Below are positions 1-9,853 of a stretch of DNA of 64,000 nucleotides, piece by piece. The notes beneath the pieces are model-generated. The model made no database searches and was not told the DNA's origin. It saw nothing but the letters and a program-made list of their open reading frames with translations. Location of the stretch: the NCBI GenBank assembly GCA_017547145.1, contig JAFYQJ010000006.1:105413-169412 (forward strand). The letters are read 5' to 3'. Position 1 is the stretch's first letter. Each line of letters opens with the position of its first letter. The translations under genes and the position numbers were made by a program. Source of the stretch: Paludibacteraceae bacterium (lineage in GTDB: Bacteria; Bacteroidota; Bacteroidia; Bacteroidales; Paludibacteraceae).

Positions 1-2
1 AA

Positions 3-881
3 GAACAAGGACCACGATTTAATCCTTTCCTTATCCCCAAAATGATAACTGATATTGCTGCAGGTCAAATATCAATGACATATGGTTTCCGTGGGCCAAA
101 TTTTGCAACAACGTCAGCTTGTGCTTCTTCTACACATGCTATAGGAGTTGCTTTTGACTTGTTGCGTTTAGGCAAGGCAGATATAATGATAACTGGCGGT
201 GCTGAAGCAGCTATAACAAGTGCTGGGGTGGGAGGCTTTAATGCTATGCATGCGTTGTCTTCTAGAAATGATGAACCACAAACAGCATCACGTCCATTTA
301 GTAAATCGCGCGATGGTTTTGTTATGGGAGAAGGTGCAGGTAGTTTGGTGCTTGAAGAGTTGGAGCATGCCTTAAAACGTGGTGCAAAAATTTATGCAGA
401 AGTTGTAGGAGTTGGTTATTCGGCCGATGCTCATCATTTGACGGCTACGCATCCTGATGGTTTAGGAGCCAAACTTGTTATGTCTAATGCTTTGGCAGAT
501 GCAAACCTTAAACCTGAAGATGTAGATTATATAAACGTGCATGGAACATCTACGCCTTTGGGTGATATTTCAGAAGCAAAAGCTATCAAAGATTTATTTG
601 GTGATGCTGCCTTGAATTTAAATATAAGTTCTACAAAATCAATGACAGGTCATTTACTTGGAGCTGCTGGTGCTGTAGAAGCTATTGCCTCTGTTCTTGC
701 TATAAAAAATGGAGTTGTTCCTCCTACAATTAACCATTTGGAAGGTGATGAAGACGAAGAAATTGATTATTCTTTGAATTATACATTTAATAAACCACAA
801 ACACGTGATGTGAAAGTTGCACTTTCAAATACATTTGGGTTTGGTGGACATAATGCAAGTATAATTTTTAAAAAACTATAA
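3..881 (+). CDS. fabF: 3-oxoacyl-ACP synthase II (FabF), 5' end outside window
   Basis: Condensing enzyme of type II fatty acid synthesis; it joins malonyl-ACP to a growing acyl-ACP in the cytoplasm. The reading frame is open from base 3 and already codes for [19 protein letters not shown] before the first ATG at 42, so the gene enters from the left and that ATG is internal. The catalytic Cys lies in [10 protein letters not shown], the two active-site His in [11 protein letters not shown] and [14 protein letters not shown], and the family's C-terminal glycine stretch is [11 protein letters not shown]. It is followed after 4 bases by rnc, an arrangement common in Bacteroidetes. Identity is clear; only the N-terminal part is missing. 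Confidence 0.96.
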   Translation, partial: EQGPRFNPFLIPKMITDIAAGQISMTYGFRGPNFATTSACASSTHAIGVAFDLLRLGKADIMITGGAEAAITSAGVGGFNAMHALSSRNDEPQTASRPFSKSRDGFVMGEGAGSLVLEELEHALKRGAKIYAEVVGVGYSADAHHLTATHPDGLGAKLVMSNALADANLKPEDVDYINVHGTSTPLGDISEAKAIKDLFGDAALNLNISSTKSMTGHLLGAAGAVEAIASVLAIKNGVVPPTINHLEGDEDEEIDYSLNYTFNKPQTRDVKVALSNTFGFGGHNASIIFKKL

Positions 882-885
882 AACT

Positions 886-1701
886 TTGAAAAGGAATAAG
901 GTATTTGAATATATAAGGCTTTTCTTTAATTTTAGGAAAAAGCCTTATATATTATTTAGAAATTTATTAGGGTTTTATCCTTTAAATCTTGAACTGTATA
1001 AGTTGGCAATGTTGAATAAATCATATTTTGCCAGGGATAAAGAAGGACGTTTGATAAATAATGAACGTTTAGAGTTTTTGGGAGATGCAGTGTTAGAAAC
1101 CATTGTAACTGACATTTTGTATCACCGATTTCCTCAAAAAAAAGAGGGATTTTTAAGTGTTTTGCGTTCGCGTTTAGTACAGCGAAAAATGCTGAATAAA
1201 CTTGGAATGCAAATAGGTTTAAATCGTTTTGCAAAAGCGGCTGGTTATTCTAAACCATTTAATATTTATGGAAATACATTAGAGGCTCTTATTGGTGCTA
1301 TATATTTGGATAGAGGCTATGAGTATGCGTATCAATTTGTGAACACTTTTTTGAAAAAGCATGTTAATTTATCAAAATTATCTAATGAAGAAGGTAATTA
1401 TAAAGTGAAATTGCAGGAGTGGGCACAAAAAAATAAGATGAATTTTCATTATGAAATGCGTGAAAGCGACGAAACAAAATCAATTCAATTTATAGCTGAA
1501 CTTTATATCGAAGATATTTTGGCTGGAGAGGGACGGGCTTCTTCTAAAAAAGAAGCTCAACAATTGGCTGCGGAAGTAGCTTGTAGAAAATTGTCTCCTA
1601 ATAATCCTTTGATGAAAGAAATAAAAGAGAAAAAAGAACGACAAGCGTTACAGTTGGAATGTGAGGATGATGTTGATCTTCAAGAAGAAAAAGATACTTA
1701 A
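886..1701 (+). CDS. rnc: Ribonuclease III
   Basis: Double-strand-specific endoribonuclease used in rRNA and mRNA processing. The catalytic domain carries the signature NERLEFLGDAVLE (residues about 59-71) and the second acidic helix GNTLEALIGAIYLDRGYE; a C-terminal dsRNA-binding domain follows (KLQEWAQKNKMNFHYE through SSKKEAQQLAAEVAC). The chosen start is TTG at 886, four bases after the fabF stop. The next in-frame ATG would remove about 40 residues, including the LGFYPLNLELY segment that Bacteroidetes RNase III proteins normally have. The acidic tail after the dsRBD is not conserved. Probably co-transcribed with fabF. Confidence 0.94.
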   Translation: MKRNKVFEYIRLFFNFRKKPYILFRNLLGFYPLNLELYKLAMLNKSYFARDKEGRLINNERLEFLGDAVLETIVTDILYHRFPQKKEGFLSVLRSRLVQRKMLNKLGMQIGLNRFAKAAGYSKPFNIYGNTLEALIGAIYLDRGYEYAYQFVNTFLKKHVNLSKLSNEEGNYKVKLQEWAQKNKMNFHYEMRESDETKSIQFIAELYIEDILAGEGRASSKKEAQQLAAEVACRKLSPNNPLMKEIKEKKERQALQLECEDDVDLQEEKDT

Positions 1702-1719
1702 TTTTTTAAATATATAATC

Positions 1720-3546
1720 ATGGAAATTCCACATTTTTCACAGTTGGTCTTTAAGAAAGCAAAAAAAAGACCAAACATGAACATTGTTTTCTATCGTGAC
1801 AATTCTCTTGCTAAGTGGATTGGCTTGACATGGAAAGAAGTTGCCGACAAGGTTATGAGTTTGGCATCTGCATATGTTCGTTTAGGCATTAAAGAAGAGG
1901 ACAAAATTGCAATATGTTCTCAAAATAAACCACAAGGTTTCATCGTTGATTTTGCCAATTATGCGAATCGTGTAGTGTCGGTTCCTATGTACGCAACAGC
2001 TTCGGCTTCGCAAATGGAATACATTGTAAACGACGCACAAGTTTCAATGATATTTGTAGGAGACCAACAACAGTACGACAATGTTTTGACGTTCATAGAC
2101 AAAACTCCATCGTTGAAAAAAATTGTAGTTTTTGAAGAATCTGTTGACTTGAGAGGACACGAATTGGCTACCTATTTCAGTAAAATTATGGAACTTGGCA
2201 ATGACGAGAAAGACATCAAGGTAGTTAAAACACGTCAAAAGGCAGCAAAAGAAGACGATTTGGCAATATTGATGTACACGTCTGGAACAACAGGAAACTC
2301 AAAAGGAGTTATGATAACACATAGCAACCTACTTGAGGCAATGCGTATTCACGATATAAAACTTACACAAATAGAGAAAAAAGAACGTTCATTAGCATTT
2401 CTACCTTTGTCACATATTTTTGAACGAGCTTGGTGTTATTTCTGTTTATTCAAAGAATTAAAAGTTTATTTGGTAGAAGATCCTAAAAATATACAACAAG
2501 CATTGAGAGAAGTTCGTCCACATTATATGACAAATGTTCCTCGTTTTTGGGAAAAAGTTTCTATCGGAATCAATGAAAAAATAGCTGCTATGACACCTTT
2601 CAAACGTGCTATGGTTACTTGGGCAATGGCAGTTGGTGAATCTTATAACATTGATTATTTGCGTTTAGATAAACGCCCTCCTTTCAAATTAAAACTTAGC
2701 TATAAGTTCGCTGACAAATTCATCTTCGGTTTGGTTAAGAAAACAGTTGGCGTAGAAAATGGTAAAATGTTCCCAGTTGCAGGAGCATATATGGATTCAA
2801 ATTTGATAAAATTCTTCCGTTGCATGGGTATCCCTATCACTTTTGGATACGGACTTACTGAAACTTGTGCTACTGTTTCTTGCTTTGATTACAAAGGATA
2901 TAAAATTGGAACTGTAGGTTCTATTATGTCGGATATTCAAGTAAAAATTGGAGAAGACGACGAAATCCTTGTAAAAGGTAAAACAATTACTCCAGGATAT
3001 TATAACTTGCCAGAGGTCAATGCAGAGGCGTTTATAGATGGATGGTTCCGCACTGGAGATTCTGGAAAAATTGACGAAGATGGACATTTGGTTATTGTAG
3101 ATAGAATAAAAGACCTATTCAAAACCTCAAATGGAAAATATATTGCTCCGCAACAAATCGAAACAAAATTGAACATGGATCCCTATATCGCACAAATTGT
3201 AGTTATAGGTGATTCTCGCAACTTTGTTACTGCCATAATTGTTCCAGAGTTAGAAGCATTGAAAGAGTTCGCAAGCGATCATAACATTATGTATGACAAT
3301 CTTGACGAATTGTTCGAAAACCAAAAAGTTCAAAAACTTTATAGTGAACGCATAGAAACTGCTCAAAAAGATATGGCAAACTTCGAGAAAGTGAAAAAGT
3401 TCCGCTTGATAAAGAAATGCTTTACAGTAGAATCTGGCGAAATGACTTTGACGCTAAAACTTCGTCGTGCAGTTATCTTACACAACTACAAAGAACTGAT
3501 AGACGAGATGTATGATGTTCCAAAGAATAATATTCTTGGAGTTTAA
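1720..3546 (+). CDS. Long-chain fatty acid-CoA ligase (AMP-forming), FadD-like
   Basis: ANL-superfamily adenylating enzyme predicted to activate free fatty acids to acyl-CoA via an acyl-AMP intermediate. The AMP-binding P-loop is ILMYTSGTTGNSKGVM, followed by the family motifs GYGLTETCA and DGWFRTGDSGKIDEDG and a C-terminal hinge region with VDRIKDLFKTSNGKYIAP. The length, 608 residues, fits bacterial long-chain acyl-CoA synthetases of the FAA1/FadD15 type. It lies 18 bases after rnc and ends at a strong intrinsic terminator, so it closes the fabF-rnc transcription unit. Exact chain-length preference cannot be read from the sequence. Confidence 0.9.
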   Translation: MEIPHFSQLVFKKAKKRPNMNIVFYRDNSLAKWIGLTWKEVADKVMSLASAYVRLGIKEEDKIAICSQNKPQGFIVDFANYANRVVSVPMYATASASQMEYIVNDAQVSMIFVGDQQQYDNVLTFIDKTPSLKKIVVFEESVDLRGHELATYFSKIMELGNDEKDIKVVKTRQKAAKEDDLAILMYTSGTTGNSKGVMITHSNLLEAMRIHDIKLTQIEKKERSLAFLPLSHIFERAWCYFCLFKELKVYLVEDPKNIQQALREVRPHYMTNVPRFWEKVSIGINEKIAAMTPFKRAMVTWAMAVGESYNIDYLRLDKRPPFKLKLSYKFADKFIFGLVKKTVGVENGKMFPVAGAYMDSNLIKFFRCMGIPITFGYGLTETCATVSCFDYKGYKIGTVGSIMSDIQVKIGEDDEILVKGKTITPGYYNLPEVNAEAFIDGWFRTGDSGKIDEDGHLVIVDRIKDLFKTSNGKYIAPQQIETKLNMDPYIAQIVVIGDSRNFVTAIIVPELEALKEFASDHNIMYDNLDELFENQKVQKLYSERIETAQKDMANFEKVKKFRLIKKCFTVESGEMTLTLKLRRAVILHNYKELIDEMYDVPKNNILGV

Positions 3547-3553
3547 AAACTTT

Positions 3554-3586
3554 AGCCACAATGATTAAGATTGTGGCTTTTTTTTT
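3554..3586 (+). terminator. Intrinsic terminator after acyl-CoA synthetase gene
   Basis: AGCCACAA (3554-3561) pairs perfectly with TTGTGGCT (3571-3578) across a 9-base loop, followed by a run of nine T. It separates the upstream operon from rex. The T-run leads straight into a TACTTTTG hexamer-like box at 3586-3593. Confidence 0.85.
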
Positions 3587-3597
3587 ACTTTTGTTTT

Positions 3598-4215
3598 ATG
3601 AAAGTACCGGAACCTACACTACGTCGTTTACCTTGGTATTTAGCTTATGCTAAATTGTGTCAAACGCAAGGAGCAACTTATTTAACATCGACTCAGATAG
3701 CGAGGGAAATTGCCGTAGATTCGTCTCTGGTGGCAAAGGATTTTTCATATGTTAATATTTCGGGGAAAACACGCGTAGGATATGAGATAAATGTGTTAAT
3801 TGCAACATTAGAAAAGTTTCTTGGCTTTTCTCAATCGCATAAGGCGTTTTTGTTTGGTGTTGGGAGTTTGGGTTCTTCATTGTTGCACGACAATGGTTTG
3901 GAACAATATGGTTTAGAGATTGTAGCAGGTTTTGATGTGAAATACGAATTGGCAGGAATGCAGATAGGAAGAAAACCTATTCATCATATTTCTCATTTCG
4001 GAGAATTGCAGCAAAAGATGGATGTTGTTATTGGAGTGTTGACTGTACCTGTTGATAAGGCACAAGAAGTAGCGGATTTGATGGTGGCTGGAGGGATAAA
4101 AGCGATATGGAATTTTACGCCATTTAGAATAAAAGTTCCGAGAAATATTGTTGTTCAAAATACATCAATGTATGCCCATTTGGCAGTAATGTTTAATCGT
4201 TTGCATGATATATAA
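3598..4215 (+). CDS. rex: Redox-sensing transcriptional repressor Rex
   Basis: NADH/NAD+-responsive DNA-binding repressor that tunes fermentation and respiration genes. The N-terminal winged helix (PEPTLRRLPWYLAYAKL, then TSTQIAREIAVDSSLVAKD) is followed by a Rossmann fold with the dinucleotide-binding loop FLFGVGSLGSSLL. The product is 205 residues, typical for Rex. ATG at 3598 is chosen over the in-frame TTG at 3571 because 3571 lies in the 3' arm of the upstream terminator and the family starts at KVPEPTLRRLP. The only promoter-like box, TACTTTTG at 3586-3593, would place the transcript start at or next to the ATG. Confidence 0.93.
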   Translation: MKVPEPTLRRLPWYLAYAKLCQTQGATYLTSTQIAREIAVDSSLVAKDFSYVNISGKTRVGYEINVLIATLEKFLGFSQSHKAFLFGVGSLGSSLLHDNGLEQYGLEIVAGFDVKYELAGMQIGRKPIHHISHFGELQQKMDVVIGVLTVPVDKAQEVADLMVAGGIKAIWNFTPFRIKVPRNIVVQNTSMYAHLAVMFNRLHDI

Positions 4216-4230
4216 AATTATCGTAGAAAA

Positions 4231-4839
4231 ATGAAAATTATTGGGATAGGAATGAATTATGCTGAGCATAATAAGGAGTTGAATGCGGCAACGCCTATGC
4301 AACCTGTTGTTTTTATGAAGCCTGATTCTGCATTGTTGCGTGAAAATAAACCGTTTTTTTTACCTGATTTTTCGTCTGAAATTCATTACGAAGTAGAAGT
4401 CGTATTAAAAATAAATAGGCTAGGAAAAAACATTGCACCTCAATTTGCATCGAGATATTACGATGAATTTGCACTTGGAGTTGATTTTACGGCAAGAGAT
4501 TTGCAGAATGATTTTCGAGCAAAAGGATTCCCTTGGGAATTGGCAAAAGGATTTGATAATTCGGCAGTTGTTAGTTCTTTTTTACCAATGAAAGATTATG
4601 AAAAAAACAATATATCATTTCGTCTAGATGTAAATTCTAAAACTGTACAAGCAGGAAATACAGCGAATATGATATACTCGTTTGATGAAATTATAGCTTA
4701 CGTAAGTCGTTTTTTTACATTGAAAATTGGCGATTTGATATTTACAGGAACGCCTGCGGGTGTAGGTAAAGTCGCTATAAACGACGTGCTTGAAGGGTAT
4801 GTGGAAAATCAAAAGATGTTCTCTTTTAAAATAAAGTAA
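4231..4839 (+). CDS. Fumarylacetoacetate hydrolase (FAH) family protein
   Basis: Member of the FAH/2-hydroxyhepta-2,4-diene-1,7-dioate isomerase superfamily, metal-dependent enzymes that cleave or decarboxylate 2-oxo acids. Metal-ligand carboxylates are visible in SSEIHYEVEVVLKI and GVDFTARDLQ, and the family's C-terminal block is GDLIFTGTPAGVG. At 202 residues it is a single-domain version, like acylpyruvase/oxaloacetate decarboxylase-type members. It follows rex by 15 bases and precedes porU by 3, so it is probably in one operon with both. Substrate is not predictable. Confidence 0.85.
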   Translation: MKIIGIGMNYAEHNKELNAATPMQPVVFMKPDSALLRENKPFFLPDFSSEIHYEVEVVLKINRLGKNIAPQFASRYYDEFALGVDFTARDLQNDFRAKGFPWELAKGFDNSAVVSSFLPMKDYEKNNISFRLDVNSKTVQAGNTANMIYSFDEIIAYVSRFFTLKIGDLIFTGTPAGVGKVAINDVLEGYVENQKMFSFKIK

Positions 4840-4842
4840 CAA

Positions 4843-7800
4843 ATGCGCTGGCGTTTATCTTTGATATTGGTAACTTTATGTATCTCGGTGTTTGCATCGA
4901 TACATGCTCGTCGTGTTGAGTGGTTGCCAATAGAAAAGTGGACTATAGGGACAGTAGAGAAAAATGTGCTTTCTTTTTTGGGAGCTAAATACACTGGTGG
5001 CGAAGGGCTTCCTTTTATTGTTGAGGATGTTAGTAGCGAAAATGTTTCTTTGAAAAATATTCAATATGAACATTGTACTTTAGAAGAAGTAGCTACTATT
5101 AGCAAACTGAATGTTAAACTTTCGGAATTTGTTGATTGGCAAATTGTACAAAAAACAGAGTGTGGAGTTATACAATATTCACTGCACATAAATCCATTTG
5201 TTATACAAAATGGTGTTTATAAAAAAATTGTTGCTTTCGAATATCAAGTTTCTGATAAATTGTCTGCAATATCAACTAAGGCTGTTCACGCAGAAGAAGT
5301 TGTTTCGTCGGTGTTAAGTACTGGTGTTTGGTATAAAATAAAAGTAACGAATACGGGGATACACAAACTTACAGCAGGCGATTTAGCAAAAATGGGTTGT
5401 ACGCCAGCTAATGTGCGAGTGTTCGGTTATGGCGGTGCTATGTTAAACGAAAATTTTTCGTTGCCATATTTTCACGATTTACCAGAATTAGCTATTTGGC
5501 GAGGAAAAGATTATGTACTTTTTTATGCTCAAGGACCTGTGAAATGGGACTATGATACTAAAAATAAAGTTATGTTTCATACGCAAAATCCATATTCCGA
5601 TGTAGGCTATTATTTTGTAACAAAAGATGTAGGAAAGGGGAAGACGATTGAATTAGGTACTGCAGAAACGGCTACACCTACGCAAACTTTTAATTCGTTT
5701 ACTGATGTTTATGTACACGAGTTGGATGAAATTTCTCTATTGCAATCAGGACGTGAATTTTTTGGAGAAAAATTAAATAATTCACAAAAAACAATATCGT
5801 TTCAGCATACATTTCCGAATATTCTAACAAATAAAAATTCATCGTTGCGTTTGAATATGGTTGCAAATTCTGCTCAGCAAAGTAGAATTGCAGTGAAAGT
5901 AAATGATACGGATTTAGCTTTAGTAAGAATAAATCCTGTAATATCGTCGTATAATGTTGCCGAACAAAAGGATACGACTATGTTGTTTACTAATGCATCA
6001 AATAACCAATTGAATGTAGAATTTGAGTATACCAATCCTAAAAATGCGTCGGTTGCTTATCTTAATTACTATGAGTTGAATGTTCAGCGAGCATTAACAA
6101 TGACGGGCAATGCTATGAGTTTTAGAAATGTAGATAACGTAAATAAATATTATACTGCATTTGGTAAATATCAATTGGCTAATGCACTTTCGGGAGTAGA
6201 GGTTTGGAATGTTACAAATCATGATAGCATTTATCAAGTGCCAACATCAAAAGAGGGTGATTTTCTAACTTTTGTAACATGTACGTATCCAGTACAAGAG
6301 TTTGTTGCAATAAAACCAAATACTGAATTTCCATCGCCTGAAATTGTTGGACAAATAGCGAATCAAGATATACATGGTATGCCGATGTGCGATATGGTTA
6401 TTATTTCTCATCCCGATTTTTTATCGGAAGCAGAACGTTTGGCCGATGCTCATTGGCAATCGTCGGGATTGCGAGTGCATGTTATTCCTGTAGATAAGGT
6501 TTATAACGAATTTTCGTCGGGAACACCAGATGCTACTGCTTATAGACGTTTGATGAAGATGTTTTATGATCGCTTGCCATCTCCTAAACCACAAATGCTT
6601 TATTTGTTGTTGATGGGCGATGGGCATTTAGATAATAAAGGCATTGATGATGCTGTGCCTGAAACACATCGTTTGTTGACTTATCAGTCGGTAAATTCAA
6701 TTTATGAAATGCAGTCGTATGTTACTGATGATTATTTTGGGTTTATGGATAATTCTGAAGGGCGAAACATTTTAGTAGATAAAATGGATATTGCCGTTGG
6801 CCGTTTCCCTGTTAAAACAAAAGAAGAGGCTTCTGTAGTTGTAGATAAAACTATTGCTTATATGCAAGATTTGCATAAAGGTCCATGGAAAACAAAGTTG
6901 TGTTTTTTGGCAGATGATGGCGATAACAATTCACACATGTTAGAAGCTGATAGTGTGTCGTCTAATTTTCAGCGAAATGACACCAATTTTTTGTTGAAGA
7001 AAATCTATTTAGATGCTTATAAGCAAGAAACTTCGGCAAGTGGAGAAGCATATCCTTTGGCTAACGATGTGTTTCGGAATCTTGTTAAATCAGGGGCTTT
7101 GATGTTTAATTATACAGGGCATGGTGGTACTTCGAACTGGAGTAACGAAGCACTTTTGAGTATGAGCGACATAGAGTCGATGTACAACAAGGCTTATGGT
7201 TTTTGGGTAGCAGCAACATGCAATTTTGGTCGCTGGGATGGGGCAAAAACGTCGGGGGCAGAGGCTTTACTTTTACATCCAAATGGTGGTTCGGTAGCGA
7301 CATTTTCTGCGGCAAGAACAGTTTATTCAAATTTAAATTATCGTTTAAATAAACAGTTGGCTGCACACTTTTTTATGAAAGAAAATGGTGAGCATTTGCG
7401 TTTGGGTGATATTGTACGCCGAGCAAAAAATAAAACTGATGAAACAGTTAATAAACTTACTTTTACTTTACTTGGCGATCCTGCCTTGATGTTAAACTAT
7501 CCAGATCGATTTTCTGTAGTAACAGAAACTATAAATGGTCGAGCATTGGCAACTGCCGATACGCTAAATGCACTTGGCGAGGTTGTGATAGCAGGATATA
7601 TAGATGATGGTGCTGGAGAAGTTGTTACTGACTTTAATGGTTATGTACATGTGTCGATAATGGATAAAGAGGAAACGCTTTTGACTTTAGCCAACGATAA
7701 TGGGGCAACACCATTTGCTTACAAAGACCGCCCAAATATGATTTTTATAGGTAAAACCGCTGTTGTTGATGGGCGATTCGAATTGGTGTTTAGAGTACCA

Positions 7801-8595
7801 AAAGATATTAAATATACGTATGGGACGGGGCGTATAGTTTATTATGCTGCCGATGAAGAAAACGGTTATGATGCAAATGGATCTACTACACAATTTATTG
7901 TAGGAGGTGAGTCCGATGATTATTTGTTGGAAGATGAAGGTCCAAAAGTGAATGTTTTTCTTAATACGCAAGATTTCCGCTCGGGAGATATTGTAAACGA
8001 AAAACCATTGTTTGTGGCTAGCGTCGAAGATGAAAGTGGTATTAATGCTACAGGCAGTGGAATTGGGCACGATATTGTTATTAGGTTAAATGAAGATCCT
8101 TTGCAAGAAACTATTTTGAATGATTATTACGAGTCGGAACTAGGTACTTACAAAAGGGGATTGGTGAAGTACAAAATGCCAGAAATGCAGGATGGTCGGT
8201 ATTCGCTGTTTTTTAGAGTATGGGATTTACAAAATAACTCTACTACCGTAACCATTGGTTTTGAAGTGAAAAAAGGATATCAGCCTTATGTTTATAGTTT
8301 GACTTGTTATCCAAACCCTACAACTGATATTGTAAATTTTGTTTATGAGCATAATCGTCCTGATGAGGTATTGGAACTTACGGCAAATATTTATGATTTA
8401 CAGGGACAATTACTTTGGACATCAACTAAACAAGTGCTTTCGCAATATAGTCGCACAGAGCCTATTGTTTGGAATCTAAAAGACGATAATGGGCATCGCG
8501 TACGTTCAGGAATATATCTGATGCGAATGTCGATAGGTACTGTCGATGGTAAAAAAACTGCTGATACAGTTAAAATAATTGTAAAAGGACAATAA
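4843..8595 (+). CDS. porU: Type IX secretion system sortase PorU (C25 family)
   Basis: Surface cysteine protease that removes the C-terminal signal from type IX secreted proteins and attaches them to A-LPS. It has an N-terminal signal peptide (to about residue 22), long beta-rich N-terminal domains, and a gingipain-like C25 domain in the middle with catalytic His760 in YTGHGGTSNW and Cys793 in AATCNFGRWD. The C-terminus has an Ig-like domain and then a CTD-type segment (CYPNPTTDIVNF ... GIYLMRM), as expected because PorU itself travels by this route. Its 1250 residues fit the family. porV follows directly; PorU and PorV act in the same attachment complex. Confidence 0.93.
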   Translation: MRWRLSLILVTLCISVFASIHARRVEWLPIEKWTIGTVEKNVLSFLGAKYTGGEGLPFIVEDVSSENVSLKNIQYEHCTLEEVATISKLNVKLSEFVDWQIVQKTECGVIQYSLHINPFVIQNGVYKKIVAFEYQVSDKLSAISTKAVHAEEVVSSVLSTGVWYKIKVTNTGIHKLTAGDLAKMGCTPANVRVFGYGGAMLNENFSLPYFHDLPELAIWRGKDYVLFYAQGPVKWDYDTKNKVMFHTQNPYSDVGYYFVTKDVGKGKTIELGTAETATPTQTFNSFTDVYVHELDEISLLQSGREFFGEKLNNSQKTISFQHTFPNILTNKNSSLRLNMVANSAQQSRIAVKVNDTDLALVRINPVISSYNVAEQKDTTMLFTNASNNQLNVEFEYTNPKNASVAYLNYYELNVQRALTMTGNAMSFRNVDNVNKYYTAFGKYQLANALSGVEVWNVTNHDSIYQVPTSKEGDFLTFVTCTYPVQEFVAIKPNTEFPSPEIVGQIANQDIHGMPMCDMVIISHPDFLSEAERLADAHWQSSGLRVHVIPVDKVYNEFSSGTPDATAYRRLMKMFYDRLPSPKPQMLYLLLMGDGHLDNKGIDDAVPETHRLLTYQSVNSIYEMQSYVTDDYFGFMDNSEGRNILVDKMDIAVGRFPVKTKEEASVVVDKTIAYMQDLHKGPWKTKLCFLADDGDNNSHMLEADSVSSNFQRNDTNFLLKKIYLDAYKQETSASGEAYPLANDVFRNLVKSGALMFNYTGHGGTSNWSNEALLSMSDIESMYNKAYGFWVAATCNFGRWDGAKTSGAEALLLHPNGGSVATFSAARTVYSNLNYRLNKQLAAHFFMKENGEHLRLGDIVRRAKNKTDETVNKLTFTLLGDPALMLNYPDRFSVVTETINGRALATADTLNALGEVVIAGYIDDGAGEVVTDFNGYVHVSIMDKEETLLTLANDNGATPFAYKDRPNMIFIGKTAVVDGRFELVFRVPKDIKYTYGTGRIVYYAADEENGYDANGSTTQFIVGGESDDYLLEDEGPKVNVFLNTQDFRSGDIVNEKPLFVASVEDESGINATGSGIGHDIVIRLNEDPLQETILNDYYESELGTYKRGLVKYKMPEMQDGRYSLFFRVWDLQNNSTTVTIGFEVKKGYQPYVYSLTCYPNPTTDIVNFVYEHNRPDEVLELTANIYDLQGQLLWTSTKQVLSQYSRTEPIVWNLKDDNGHRVRSGIYLMRMSIGTVDGKKTADTVKIIVKGQ

Positions 8596-8641
8596 AATAA
8601 AGATATAATCGTTATAAATCTAGTATAAAATTTTCTTAAAA

Positions 8642-9850
8642 ATGAACATTAAAAAAATATTGATAATTAGTTTTATTCTTGTTGGATGTGTAGCTGTATC
8701 GATGGCTGAAAATCCAAAGAATTTTTATAATCCTGTAACTTCGGGTGTACCCTCTTTGACTATTTCGCCTGATGCACGTGCAGGTGGTATGGGCGATGTT
8801 GGTGCAGCTACCGAGCCCGATATCAATTCGCAATATTGGAACCCTGCCAAGTATGCTAATATAAAAAGTGTAGCAGGAGTTTCGCTTTCGTATACGCCTT
8901 GGTTGCGAAAAATAGTAAAAGATATCGATTTAGCTTATCTTGCTGGATATTACAAAATTGGCGATTTACAAGCTGTGAGTATGTCGTTGCGTTATTTTTC
9001 GTTGGGGTCGATTAGTTTGACTGACAATGAAGGTAATGCAATAGGGACGGGAAAACCAAATGAATTTTCGCTCGATGTAGCATATTCACGTCAGTTGTCG
9101 AAATATTTTTCGATGGCAGTAGCTATGCGTTATATATATTCGGGTTTAGGCATTAAGGACGAAAACTATTCTCCCGGACATGCATTTGGAGCTGATATTG
9201 CTATGTATAGCGGTATTCCTATCTCTTTAAATACTGGTGTTTCTATGTTGGGGATAGGTTTGAATTTGTCGAATATCTCAACAAAAATCTCTTACGACAA
9301 GCGTAATACGGAAATTTTCTTACCTGCAAATATGCGTTTGGGGGTTTCGTACGCCATCCCATTTGATGCCTACAATAAACTTTCTATAAATTTTGATATC
9401 AACAAGATATTAGTTCCAGCTTATCCGCAATCGAAAAATTATGAAGGTGGAGTAACAAGTGAGGCATATGTTGCGGCAAAAGGGAAATACGAAAAAATGT
9501 CGTCGATAGCGGCTATTTTCTATTCGTTTGCTGATGCGTACGACAATCCAGCATATACACGCAAAGAGGCATTTATGGATGAATTGCGTGAAGTGAATTG
9601 GTCAACAGGTTTAGAGTATTCGTACAACAATCAGTTCTTTGGTCGTTTTGGTTATTCTAACGAATCTAAATGGAAAGGCAATAGAAAATTCTTTACCTTT
9701 GGTGCAGGCTTCAAACTGACAGCATTTCAGTTAGATGTTGGTTATGTGTTGGGGTTAGCACCAACAACACCGCTCGACCAAACGTTGCGTTTTTCGCTTT
9801 CGTTTGATGTTGATGGTTTGAAAGATTTAGTGGATTTAGGAAAGAATTAA
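8642..9850 (+). CDS. porV: Type IX secretion system outer membrane protein PorV
   Basis: Outer membrane beta-barrel of the FadL-like fold that shuttles cargo from the type IX translocon to the PorU attachment complex. The 402-residue product has a signal peptide (ending near VSMAEN), then the diagnostic PorV block TSGVPSLTISPDARAGGMGD and NSQYWNPAKYA, followed by alternating amphipathic strands to a C-terminal strand. It lies 46 bases after porU, the same pair and order as in Porphyromonas gingivalis. Finding both genes implies that this organism secretes CTD-bearing proteins; no other translocon genes are in the window. Confidence 0.94.
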   Translation: MNIKKILIISFILVGCVAVSMAENPKNFYNPVTSGVPSLTISPDARAGGMGDVGAATEPDINSQYWNPAKYANIKSVAGVSLSYTPWLRKIVKDIDLAYLAGYYKIGDLQAVSMSLRYFSLGSISLTDNEGNAIGTGKPNEFSLDVAYSRQLSKYFSMAVAMRYIYSGLGIKDENYSPGHAFGADIAMYSGIPISLNTGVSMLGIGLNLSNISTKISYDKRNTEIFLPANMRLGVSYAIPFDAYNKLSINFDINKILVPAYPQSKNYEGGVTSEAYVAAKGKYEKMSSIAAIFYSFADAYDNPAYTRKEAFMDELREVNWSTGLEYSYNNQFFGRFGYSNESKWKGNRKFFTFGAGFKLTAFQLDVGYVLGLAPTTPLDQTLRFSLSFDVDGLKDLVDLGKN

Positions 9851-9853
9851 CAG

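Noticed and set aside
956..1234. Minus-strand open frame inside rnc
   Set aside because: Shadow of a clearly coding gene; composition and lack of motifs show no independent coding. The same applies to the other antisense frames inside aspS, gltX, porU and the GH2 genes.
3554..3578. CACAA..TTGTG symmetry before rex as a Rex operator
   Set aside because: Half-sites are in reversed order compared with the TTGTGAA-N4-TTCACAA consensus, and the stem is explained fully as a terminator.
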